Positions 27,469 through 35,116 of a stretch of DNA of 64,000 bases are shown here, piece by piece. The position numbers and the translations under genes are program-made. This DNA comes from Catalinimonas niigatensis (GTDB lineage: Bacteria > Bacteroidota > Bacteroidia > Cytophagales > Cyclobacteriaceae): positions 186,001 to 250,000 of the forward strand of contig NZ_CP119422.1 of the NCBI RefSeq assembly GCF_030506285.1, written 5' to 3'. The notes under the pieces are model-generated. The model was not told the origin of the DNA and searched no databases. It saw nothing but the letters and a program-made list of their open reading frames with translations. How positions within the stretch are numbered: position 1 is the first letter of the stretch; the number at the start of each line of letters is the position of its first letter.

Positions 27469-28725
27469 CTATTTTCTTTCTATCATGTTCAACAATGTTT
27501 TTACAGCTATTTCAGCAAATTTCCGATCATTGATATGAGCGTCAACCTCAATCACATTTACAGTTTGACTGACATTTTTTTTAATAGAACCAAACAGAGC
27601 CTGGTCAATCTCTGGATTATAAAAAAATCCCCCCTCTGTATCTAATTGAGATATTCCTCTTGTAGGTAACAAAATCGTAGCGGCTACATTGGACTGATTT
27701 AGCTTATTGGTAAGAATTTCTCCCAGAATTATATTTTCATCAATATTTGTCCGCATCAAAGTAACATCGGGTGCCCAAGCATAGAGTTTACGTGATTTAT
27801 ACTTTTCAGGCACCATATCCATTTGAGCAAAATTGACCATATCCAAACAGCCAGGAACAACTACTTGTGGTACACCTATCTCAGCAGCAGCATTCAGACG
27901 GTCAGGCCCTGCACTTAAAACTCCTCCACATAACTCATCGGCTAATTCTGTAGTTGTTACATCCAAAACCGCGTCAAAATAGCCTTCGCGAATTAAGGCT
28001 TCCATGGTTTTACCCCCTACACCTGTGGCATGAAAAGCCAGTACTTCATAACCTCTTTTTTCTAAAAGTTCGCTGCATTGATCAACACAGTTAGTTGTAT
28101 TTCCAAACATACTAATAGCAATCGTACCTGACGTAGCTACATCTTCAGTAGCATTTACTTTTGTCATAGCACATATTGACTTAGCTGCTTGTTGTATTAA
28201 TAGTCTGCTGATTCTATTCAGGCCAGCTACGTCCACAACTGAAGGCATCAAAACAATATTTTTATTTCCCATTTGTCGGGATAAATCTTTGGCGGCCAGG
28301 GTGGATAAGCAAATTTTAGGAATTGACAAAGGTATTTCCTGCATTGCAGAAAGGGCTATATATGTTCCGCCACCCCCACCCATGCCGATGGCTCCTTTTA
28401 TTTGTCCATCTTTTACAAGTCTGGCAATAATTCTGGCCGCTCCCCTACCCATCCTATCTACCGCATGCCCACGATCTGCTTTTTCTCTTAAGCTATCAAT
28501 TGTGCAACCTCCTTCCAAAGCCACCTGGTCTGATTCAATATCTACTGGAAAAGAAGTGGTTGTTCCCATCACTCCGGTATTGACTGCAATCACTTGTTCT
28601 CCCTGTTCCAGGATACACTGACGAAGGAAGGAAAAAACTTCTCCTTTGGTGTCAAAGCAGCCAAGCATTAAGATGGATTGGGTAGAAGGCATATTTAATG
28701 GGTAAAGCGATTGTTCTTCATTCAT
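27469..28725 (-). CDS. Tm-1-like ATP-binding domain protein (UPF0261)
   Basis: A 418-residue protein of the UPF0261/Tm-1-like family. Recognisable segments are ILMLGCFDTKGEVFSFLRQC, then DRGHAVDRMGRGAARIIARL and GAIGMGGGGGTYIALSAMQE, the glycine-rich nucleotide-binding loop. VDVAGLNRISRLLIQQAAKS, AISMFGNTTNCVDQC, FHATGVGGKTMEALIREGYF, and DVTTTELADELCGGVLSAGP follow. The tomato Tm-1 relative binds ATP, but the bacterial reaction is not known. It is 10 bases downstream of the Gfo/Idh dehydrogenase gene and upstream of the TIM-barrel gene, forming a probable three-gene operon. Confidence 0.9.
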   Translation of the reverse strand: MNEEQSLYPLNMPSTQSILMLGCFDTKGEVFSFLRQCILEQGEQVIAVNTGVMGTTTSFPVDIESDQVALEGGCTIDSLREKADRGHAVDRMGRGAARIIARLVKDGQIKGAIGMGGGGGTYIALSAMQEIPLSIPKICLSTLAAKDLSRQMGNKNIVLMPSVVDVAGLNRISRLLIQQAAKSICAMTKVNATEDVATSGTIAISMFGNTTNCVDQCSELLEKRGYEVLAFHATGVGGKTMEALIREGYFDAVLDVTTTELADELCGGVLSAGPDRLNAAAEIGVPQVVVPGCLDMVNFAQMDMVPEKYKSRKLYAWAPDVTLMRTNIDENIILGEILTNKLNQSNVAATILLPTRGISQLDTEGGFFYNPEIDQALFGSIKKNVSQTVNVIEVDAHINDRKFAEIAVKTLLNMIERK

Positions 28726-28734
28726 TGCAGGATA

Positions 28735-30060
28735 CTACAAAACTTTGGTTTTTCCTGGAATGGGTATAGGGTAATTTCCATCCGGTCCGGGGAGTACAGG
28801 AGGATCAGCATCCCAGGAGAACCTTTCAGGTAAAATACTTATATCTGAATTAATCGCATCCTCCCATTCAATCAGTTGTCCGGAATGTGCTGCCATACGA
28901 CCCATAATCGCAGTCATACTACTTTTGGCTCCCCATTCGGTATCATTAATGAGAGTATTATTTTGTATAGCAGCAAAAAATTCATCATGTTCCTGTTGAT
29001 AAGGGTTCACTTCCTTCACACCTCTTATCCTCCATAATGATTTTCCTGAAAGATCCTTAAGACCTACTCTCATATCTCCCGAACCTTTGGTCCCTTGAAA
29101 GAATGAGCCGCCATTATTATACGTTCCACCAATCGTACGAATCTGACTATGTAATTTACTGCCATCAGCGTATTCATACTCAATGTAAAAATGGTCAAAG
29201 ATATCTCCTTTTTCCGGTCCCTGATAAACAGCACGACCTCCCATTCCCTGAGCCCGTATGGGATATGCATTTTTTACCCAATGCACAACATCGGTATTGT
29301 GAATTTGTAATCCTGCAGGTGATCCTGCCCATAACCAACTAAAATACCGCCAATTGCGCATCTGGTACTCCATCTCCGTTTGACCGGATTTTCGGGGTAC
29401 TAAATTCACTGGGCCTATCATGTAATAGCAGGTAGATGAAATAATATCGCCAATCATTCCGTCCTTCAGATGTCCCACAAACGTTTGGTAAACTGGATCA
29501 TAACGGTTTTGTAATCCCACCACCACACTCAGTTTTTTTTTCTTAGCCTCTTTTCCGGCAGCCATTATTTTCCTGATACCAGGGGCATCTGAGGCCAGAG
29601 GCTTCTCCATAAATACATGTTTGCCTGATCGCACGGCTTCCTCAAAATGCATAGGACGAAAAGCAGGAGGTGTAGCCAGCAATACCACATCTGCCAGTGC
29701 AATGGCACTTTTATAGGCTTCAAAACCAATAAATTTGTTTTCTTCAGCTACCTCTACCCTCCCCTTGATATCGTCTATTTTCTTAAGGTTATCATATGTT
29801 TCATCCAACTGATCACGGAAAGCATCAGCCATAGCCACTAGTTTCACATTTTCGGAGGTACTCAACGCCTGAGCGGCAGCGCCTGCTCCACGTTTTCCAC
29901 ATCCTATAAGTGCGACTTTTAACATATCGCTACCAAGTACGTGAGCACTGGCTTCTACCGGTAAATTGTAGAGCAATGTTCCGCCCAGTGCTGCCGAAGA
30001 AGCTTTCATGAATTGACGACGGGAAGAAAATGATTTTGATGAATCGGATTTATCATTCAT
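28735..30060 (-). CDS. Tat-exported Gfo/Idh/MocA-family oxidoreductase
   Basis: The start at 30060 (MNDKSDSSKSFSSRRQFMKA) places a twin-arginine signal at the N-terminus, giving about 441 residues; a start at 30102 would add 14. After the signal come the NAD(P)-binding motif VALIGCGKRGAGAAAQAL, the VVLLATPPAFRPMHFEEAV strand, and EKPLASDAPGIRKI with the catalytic Lys of the EKP motif. The C-terminal domain contains AGLQIHNTDVVHWV. The family oxidises sugars or cyclitols; exported members work in the periplasm with a tightly bound cofactor. It heads an operon with the Tm-1-like pair. Its 5' end and promoter region lie in an exact tandem duplication. Confidence 0.88.
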   Translation of the reverse strand: MNDKSDSSKSFSSRRQFMKASSAALGGTLLYNLPVEASAHVLGSDMLKVALIGCGKRGAGAAAQALSTSENVKLVAMADAFRDQLDETYDNLKKIDDIKGRVEVAEENKFIGFEAYKSAIALADVVLLATPPAFRPMHFEEAVRSGKHVFMEKPLASDAPGIRKIMAAGKEAKKKKLSVVVGLQNRYDPVYQTFVGHLKDGMIGDIISSTCYYMIGPVNLVPRKSGQTEMEYQMRNWRYFSWLWAGSPAGLQIHNTDVVHWVKNAYPIRAQGMGGRAVYQGPEKGDIFDHFYIEYEYADGSKLHSQIRTIGGTYNNGGSFFQGTKGSGDMRVGLKDLSGKSLWRIRGVKEVNPYQQEHDEFFAAIQNNTLINDTEWGAKSSMTAIMGRMAAHSGQLIEWEDAINSDISILPERFSWDADPPVLPGPDGNYPIPIPGKTKVL

Positions 30061-30149
30061 AACATAGGCTTTGATGTAGTGGACATGATCCCATTTAAAC
30101 ACTTACTTAAAAGCCGGACATTTTTCATCGGGATCAATTGCATAAAAAA

Positions 30150-30164
30150 TGATAATGATTATCA
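30150..30164. promoter_or_regulatory. Fur-box-like 7-1-7 palindrome, gene-proximal copy
   Basis: TGATAATGATTATCA fits the classical Fur recognition sequence TGATAATNATTATCA exactly. It lies 86-100 bases upstream of the Gfo/Idh start codon, so a ferric-uptake-regulator-type protein may control that operon. The DtxR-family gene elsewhere in the window is not expected to use this sequence. Confidence 0.55.
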
Positions 30165-30273
30165 TTTCTCATGCTTTGAAAAAAACATTTTATAAAAGCA
30201 ATAAGCAAATCTTTTGTAACGGAAATATAGCCAGGAAAATTAGTTAGGACAAGCTTCATCTTGAGATTACTAC

Positions 30274-30519
30274 CTACTTATTGTCAGCCATAGCCACTAG
30301 TTTCACATTTTCGGAGGTACTCAACGCCTGAGCGGCAGCGCCTGCTCCACGTTTTCCACATCCTATAAGTGCGACTTTTAACATATCGCTACCAAGTACG
30401 TGAGCACTGGCTTCTACCGGTAAATTGTAGAGCAATGTTCCGCCCAGTGCTGCCGAAGAAGCTTTCATGAATTGACGACGGGAAGAAAATGATTTTGATG
30501 AATCGGATTTATCATTCAT
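30274..30519 (-). pseudogene. truncated duplicate of Gfo/Idh gene 5' end
   Basis: This is the upstream copy of the start of the Gfo/Idh gene, identical through codon for AMAD, then ending in NK and a stop where the tandem duplication closes. It encodes only the Tat signal and first NAD-binding strand, about 80 residues from the inferred start. If transcribed from its own copy of the promoter, it could be made as a short exported peptide, but it has no catalytic domain. Confidence 0.88.
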
Positions 30520-30608
30520 AACATAGGCTTTGATGTAGTGGACATGATCCCATTTAAACACTTACTTAAAAGCCGGACATTTTTCATCGGGATCAATTGC
30601 ATAAAAAA

Positions 30609-30623
30609 TGATAATGATTATCA
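30609..30623. promoter_or_regulatory. Fur-box-like 7-1-7 palindrome, duplicate copy
   Basis: TGATAATGATTATCA, identical to the copy at 30150-30164. It lies between the truncated duplicate and the divergent haem-c lipoprotein gene, about 210 bases before that gene's start, so it could now also affect the divergent promoter. Confidence 0.5.
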
Positions 30624-30831
30624 TTTCTCATGCTTTGAAAAAAACATTTTATAAAAGCAATAAGCAAATCTTTTGTAACGGAAATATAGCCAGGAAAATT
30701 AGTTAGGACAAGCTTCATCTTGAGATTACTACCTACTTATTGGCAGCATTTATAAAAAAGAGATATATTAGTTACAGGTCGCGGCCTCGCTACTGCGGTA
30801 TTTGTATTTGCCTAGACACAACCTAAAGATT

Positions 30832-33045
30832 ATGAAAGCAAAAGAGACTACTCAATCAATTCATAAATTCATCTTCAATGGAGAACAGAAGATACGAAAT
30901 AGGATAAGAACTAAGCGTTTTATCATCCTGGCTGTACTTCTGACGCTTTGGAGTGCTTGTGAATCTAATGAATCCTCCATACAGATAGAGGACAACGAAC
31001 TCACAGGTATGGTTACTGGACCGGATGGACCTGAAGCAGGTGTATGGGTGATTGCGGAAACACATGATCTTCCCACTCGTTTTGCCAAAATTGTAGTTAC
31101 TAATGATGAGGGACGATACCTAATTCCCGATCTCCCCGATGCAAATTATTCTGTTTGGGTACGTGGCTATGGGTTAATAGATTCACCTAAGAAAGAGGCG
31201 ACACCCGGCACAATGCTTAATCTGGATGTTGTAGTAGCCCCCAACCCACATGCCGCAGCACAATACTATCCGGCGGGCTACTGGTTTTCTCTGCTTGATA
31301 TACCTGACAAAAATATGTTTCCCGGTACCGGACCCAAGGGAAACGGAATTTCTCCCAACATAAAAAATCAGGCTGAATTTCTCATGAATGTCAAATCAGG
31401 TACCTGTTTAGCCTGTCATCAATTGGGTAGTAAAGGAACACGTGAACTTCATGAATCTCTTGGAAACTTTGAAGACTCGGAAGAAGCCTGGGCACGCCGT
31501 ATTCAATCCGGGCAAGCCGGCGCCAGTATGATTTCGGGGATCCAAAGGATCGGACAGGAAGAGTCACTCAGGATGTTCGCAGACTGGACTGATCGTATTG
31601 CTGAAGGTGAAGTACCGCAGGCACCCCCAAGGCCGGAAGGGCTGGAACGTAATGTGGTCATTACACAGTGGGACTGGGCAGATCCTCAGGCATATCTACA
31701 CGATGTGGTTTCTACTGACCGGCGTAATCCAACAATCAACGCTAATGGTGCCCTTTACGGAGCATTAGAGGCCAGCGCAGATTATCTGCCGGTACTTGAT
31801 CCGGTAAAACACGATACCAGTCAGGTGCCATTGACTGTGCGTGATCCCAACACCCAACCTGCTTCCGGACCAGGAATGCCCCAGCCCTCTCCTTATTGGG
31901 GCAATGAGGCTATATGGGATAGCAAAGCCAACGTACATAATCCTATGATTGACGAACAAGGCAGAGTATGGATCACTGCTACCGTACGTCCACCGGATAA
32001 TCCTGACTTCTGCCTGGAAGGATCAGACCATCCTTCAGCACAATTATATCCTAAAGAAAGAGCCAGTCGTCACCTGGGCGTGTATGATCCGAAAACCAAA
32101 GAATATAAACATATCAGTACCTGCTTCAGCACGCATCATCTTATGTTTGCTGAAGATGAAAATAATACACTCTGGACCAGTGGCGGTGGCGATGTGATCG
32201 GCTGGCTGAATACGAAGATGTATGATGAAACAGGAGATGAAGAAGCCTCACAAGGCTGGACTGCACTTATCCTGGATACCAATGGAAATGGTAAAAGAGA
32301 TAAATTCGTAGAACCCGATGCAGCTGTTGACCCTACCAAAGACAAACGAATTTCTAAAGGTCTTTATGCTGTCGCTCCGGCAGCAGACGGTTCAGTCTGG
32401 GGATCTTCATTAGGATATCCCGGTGCTGTCATCCGCTTAGATCCGGGAGCTAATCCACCTGAAACTGCACTTGTGGAGTACTATGAGCTGCCTTTGAATG
32501 AATCAGGAGAACCAGTGGAAGGGTTTTCTCCTCGTGGAATGGACATTGACCGCAATGGAGTGGCTTGGGTTGCGCTAGCCAGTGGGCACCTGGCCAGCTT
32601 TGACCGAAGTAAGTGTTCCGGATCACTCAACGGGCCTGATGCAACCGGTCAGCATTGCCCCGAAGGTTGGACATTTTATACAGAACCTCTGCCACAATTC
32701 CAGAGTGTGAATGATCCTGGCAGCGCAGAAGCCAGTTACTATACCTGGGTAGATCAATTTAATACTTTGGGACTGGGCGAGAACGTACCGATCAATACAG
32801 GAAATGAGTCTGAAGGACTATTGGTACTTAAAGACGGAGAATGGGTGGTACTCCGTGTCCCCTACCCTCTGGGATTCTATACAAAATGGATGGATGGCCG
32901 CATTGATGATCCGGATGCAGGCTGGAAAGGAAGAGGCTTGTGGGCGACAATCAGTACCCGAGCTCCTTTTCACATGGAAGGAGGCAAAGGAACCACAAGC
33001 AAAGTTTTTAAATTTCAGATGCGTCCTGATCCCCTGGCAAGATGA
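30832..33045 (+). CDS. exported haem-c lipoprotein with carboxypeptidase-regulatory-like and beta-propeller regions
   Basis: From the ATG at 30832 the product has about 737 residues. It starts with a basic N-region and the lipobox LWSAC (Cys near residue 43). Residues about 55-125 form a carboxypeptidase-regulatory-like beta domain (GPDGPEAGVWVIAETHDLPT). At about residue 190, CLACH is a haem c binding motif. The remaining about 500 residues contain repeated propeller-like blades such as DNPDFCLEGS, ENNTLWTSGGGDVIGWL, and DIDRNGVAWVALASGHLASF, resembling streptogramin-lyase-type propellers. A periplasmic redox or sugar-binding role is plausible. It is divergent from the Fur-box-bearing dehydrogenase operon. 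The function is unassigned. Confidence 0.75.
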   Translation: MKAKETTQSIHKFIFNGEQKIRNRIRTKRFIILAVLLTLWSACESNESSIQIEDNELTGMVTGPDGPEAGVWVIAETHDLPTRFAKIVVTNDEGRYLIPDLPDANYSVWVRGYGLIDSPKKEATPGTMLNLDVVVAPNPHAAAQYYPAGYWFSLLDIPDKNMFPGTGPKGNGISPNIKNQAEFLMNVKSGTCLACHQLGSKGTRELHESLGNFEDSEEAWARRIQSGQAGASMISGIQRIGQEESLRMFADWTDRIAEGEVPQAPPRPEGLERNVVITQWDWADPQAYLHDVVSTDRRNPTINANGALYGALEASADYLPVLDPVKHDTSQVPLTVRDPNTQPASGPGMPQPSPYWGNEAIWDSKANVHNPMIDEQGRVWITATVRPPDNPDFCLEGSDHPSAQLYPKERASRHLGVYDPKTKEYKHISTCFSTHHLMFAEDENNTLWTSGGGDVIGWLNTKMYDETGDEEASQGWTALILDTNGNGKRDKFVEPDAAVDPTKDKRISKGLYAVAPAADGSVWGSSLGYPGAVIRLDPGANPPETALVEYYELPLNESGEPVEGFSPRGMDIDRNGVAWVALASGHLASFDRSKCSGSLNGPDATGQHCPEGWTFYTEPLPQFQSVNDPGSAEASYYTWVDQFNTLGLGENVPINTGNESEGLLVLKDGEWVVLRVPYPLGFYTKWMDGRIDDPDAGWKGRGLWATISTRAPFHMEGGKGTTSKVFKFQMRPDPLAR

Positions 33046-33187
33046 TACTTTGATAGGAGCTGGCCATTCATGCGTTTTTTCTAAAACTTCATTTACTAAG
33101 ATTTATATTTAAGTGCAATGTGCAGTATAGGCAAAAAAATGCCCTAGCATAATTTTGCTACATTTGCCTGCAAATAATCAATTTGAT

Positions 33188-34126
33188 ATGCCCATTGCCA
33201 TTGCACTGCACGGGGGAGCCGGAACCATATTGCGCTCAGAAATGAGCCCGGAAAAAGAAGTTCAATATACGCATGCTTTGAAGGATGCCCTTCATGCAGC
33301 TTATCAACATCTTCTGGATCATGGAAGTGCTTTAGATGCTGTAGAAATAGCTGTGACTATGCTGGAAGACTGCCCCTTATTCAATGCGGGTAAAGGATCT
33401 GTATTTACAGCCGAAGGAAAGCATGAGATGGATGCTTCTATCATGGAAGGTAGAAATCGTTCTGCCGGAGCTATTTCTCTAGTTACTGGTGTAAAAAACC
33501 CCATTCGTCTGGCACGTCTGGTGATGGAGAAATCAGAGCATGTTTTTTTAGCAGGCTCCGGGGCAATGGAATTTGCCCGTAAGATGAAGTGTGACTTTGC
33601 CGATGAAACTTATTTCTTTGACCGGTTCCGTTACGACCAATGGCAAAAAATTAAAGATACACAAAGCTTTCAGCTGGATCATTCGGTAAATACAGATCAG
33701 GAAAAACCCAAAAAAATGGGTACTGTAGGCGCTGTAGCCTGCGATGTTCAGGGCAACATTGCTGCGGCAACCTCTACCGGAGGTATGACCAACAAACGCT
33801 GGGGACGTATTGGCGACAGTCCGGTGATCGGTTCCGGCACCTACGCCCATAATCTTACCTGTGCCGTATCGTGCACTGGTAGTGGCGAGTACTTTTTACG
33901 TGGCGTAGTAGCTTACGATGTCTCGTGCCTGATAGAATATAAAAACTATTCTTTGGCACAGGCATGCCAGGAAGTGATCTTACAGCGACTGTTAGAATTG
34001 GGAGGAGACGGGGGCCTGGTGGCGGTAAATGCAAAAGGTGAAGTGAGCATGACCTTTAATACTGAAGGAATGTACCGTGCTTCCAAATCTCCCCTAGGTG
34101 AAACTATCGCGATCTACGACGCTTGA
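33188..34126 (+). CDS. iaaA: isoaspartyl peptidase / L-asparaginase (Ntn hydrolase)
   Basis: The ATG at 33188 gives a 312-residue protein starting MPIAIALHGGAGTI, the family N-terminus. The autocleavage site is Gly-Thr in KKMGTVGAVACD, making Thr179 the nucleophile of the mature beta subunit. ATSTGGMTNKRWGRIGDSP follows with the substrate-binding residues, and GSGEYFLRGVVAYDV is also conserved. Plant-type asparaginases split beta-aspartyl dipeptides. Its position beside cyanophycinase and cyanophycin synthetase suggests that it hydrolyses the beta-Asp-Arg dipeptide released from cyanophycin. The end overlaps the convergent cyanophycinase gene by 23 bases. Confidence 0.93.
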   Translation: MPIAIALHGGAGTILRSEMSPEKEVQYTHALKDALHAAYQHLLDHGSALDAVEIAVTMLEDCPLFNAGKGSVFTAEGKHEMDASIMEGRNRSAGAISLVTGVKNPIRLARLVMEKSEHVFLAGSGAMEFARKMKCDFADETYFFDRFRYDQWQKIKDTQSFQLDHSVNTDQEKPKKMGTVGAVACDVQGNIAAATSTGGMTNKRWGRIGDSPVIGSGTYAHNLTCAVSCTGSGEYFLRGVVAYDVSCLIEYKNYSLAQACQEVILQRLLELGGDGGLVAVNAKGEVSMTFNTEGMYRASKSPLGETIAIYDA

Positions 34127-35015
34127 GTTTAAAAGGTTTTTCTAATAAGAGTCTGGCATCTATGTTCATAGGTAAAATTTCTAATTCTCGGCTATCCAGG
34201 CGGAAACGATCACCTACCGAAAGTACATGGACAACAAGGTTGGACAATGACATAGGAGTGCCCTCTTCCAAGACCTCTTCATGATTATGTGTCAACTGGC
34301 TGGGGTCCACCAATACTACCATTCCTGAACCGATAACTTCACATTCGTTGCAGTTTTTAATCACCAGACCGGTATCTTCAGCCAGCCCTACACCCAGTAA
34401 TTTAGGAAAACGAGCTACTGCCTCCATTAGTCTTCCAAAACGTCCCCGTTGAATGAAGTGCGAATCAATAATCAAATCTGGTACATAGCCCATACCCTGA
34501 CCCATCTTTACCGCTCCTTTGAAAAGAGATTCAGTAGATTTTCCTCCAGTAATCATCTCTCTTGACATAGACATGGCGCCAGCGCTGGTACCTGCAATCA
34601 CAAACTCTTCCTGTTGATACCGCTGCATAAGCAGACGTTGTAATGGAGTATCAAAAATAATACGGGTAATTTTAGATTGATTTCCACCGGAAAACATGAC
34701 GCAATCAGCTTTTTCAACCCAACTCAAAAATTCAGGATTTTCTGTTTGCTGTCGCTCCCTGATATCAAGTATATGTATATGGGCTGCATCCAACTGACTG
34801 AATGCCGCCTCATATTTCTCACCTACCTCAACAGGAATACTGGAAGCTGTAGGAATGACTACAATCAGTGGCTCTGGCTTCTTACATTCTCTGATGACAC
34901 GAGCCAGAATACTTTTCTGCACAAAATTCAACTGATTTGACTCATCTCTATGTGTCCCTTTATCTTCATTTCCACCGATTGGTATAATAGTCCCTTTAAC
35001 TTCTGTATTTATCAT
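34104..35015 (-). CDS. cphB: cyanophycinase
   Basis: A 303-residue protein of the peptidase S51 type. It begins VKGTIIPIGGNEDKG, has the CVMFSGGNQSKITR segment and carries the nucleophile elbow GTSAGAMSMSREMI with the catalytic Ser. HFIQRGRFGRLMEAVARFP and LGVGLAEDTGLVI follow. Cyanophycinase cuts the polymer of aspartate backbone and arginine side groups into beta-Asp-Arg dipeptides. There is no signal peptide, so it acts on intracellular granules. It is divergent from cphA, with about 100 bases between the two starts for shared regulation. Confidence 0.94.
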   Translation of the reverse strand: MINTEVKGTIIPIGGNEDKGTHRDESNQLNFVQKSILARVIRECKKPEPLIVVIPTASSIPVEVGEKYEAAFSQLDAAHIHILDIRERQQTENPEFLSWVEKADCVMFSGGNQSKITRIIFDTPLQRLLMQRYQQEEFVIAGTSAGAMSMSREMITGGKSTESLFKGAVKMGQGMGYVPDLIIDSHFIQRGRFGRLMEAVARFPKLLGVGLAEDTGLVIKNCNECEVIGSGMVVLVDPSQLTHNHEEVLEEGTPMSLSNLVVHVLSVGDRFRLDSRELEILPMNIDARLLLEKPFKLKRRRSR

Positions 35016-35116
35016 TATTTACAGTATAAAATTTCGTAACTAACAAATGTAACAATTATCATAAAAAGTAACTTTTATATATTTAGTAAACTATATAAGT
35101 CTAACCAAAATATTAC

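Larger units (their letters stand above)
29825..30742. repeat. exact 459-bp tandem direct duplication
   Basis: Units 29825-30283 and 30284-30742 are identical base for base in direct orientation and abut. Each holds the first about 78 codons of the Gfo/Idh gene, its upstream region and one Fur-box-like palindrome. The bases CAGC occur at both outer ends, consistent with a slip at a short homology. The complete lack of divergence points to a recent event or to an assembly artefact. Confidence 0.93.
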
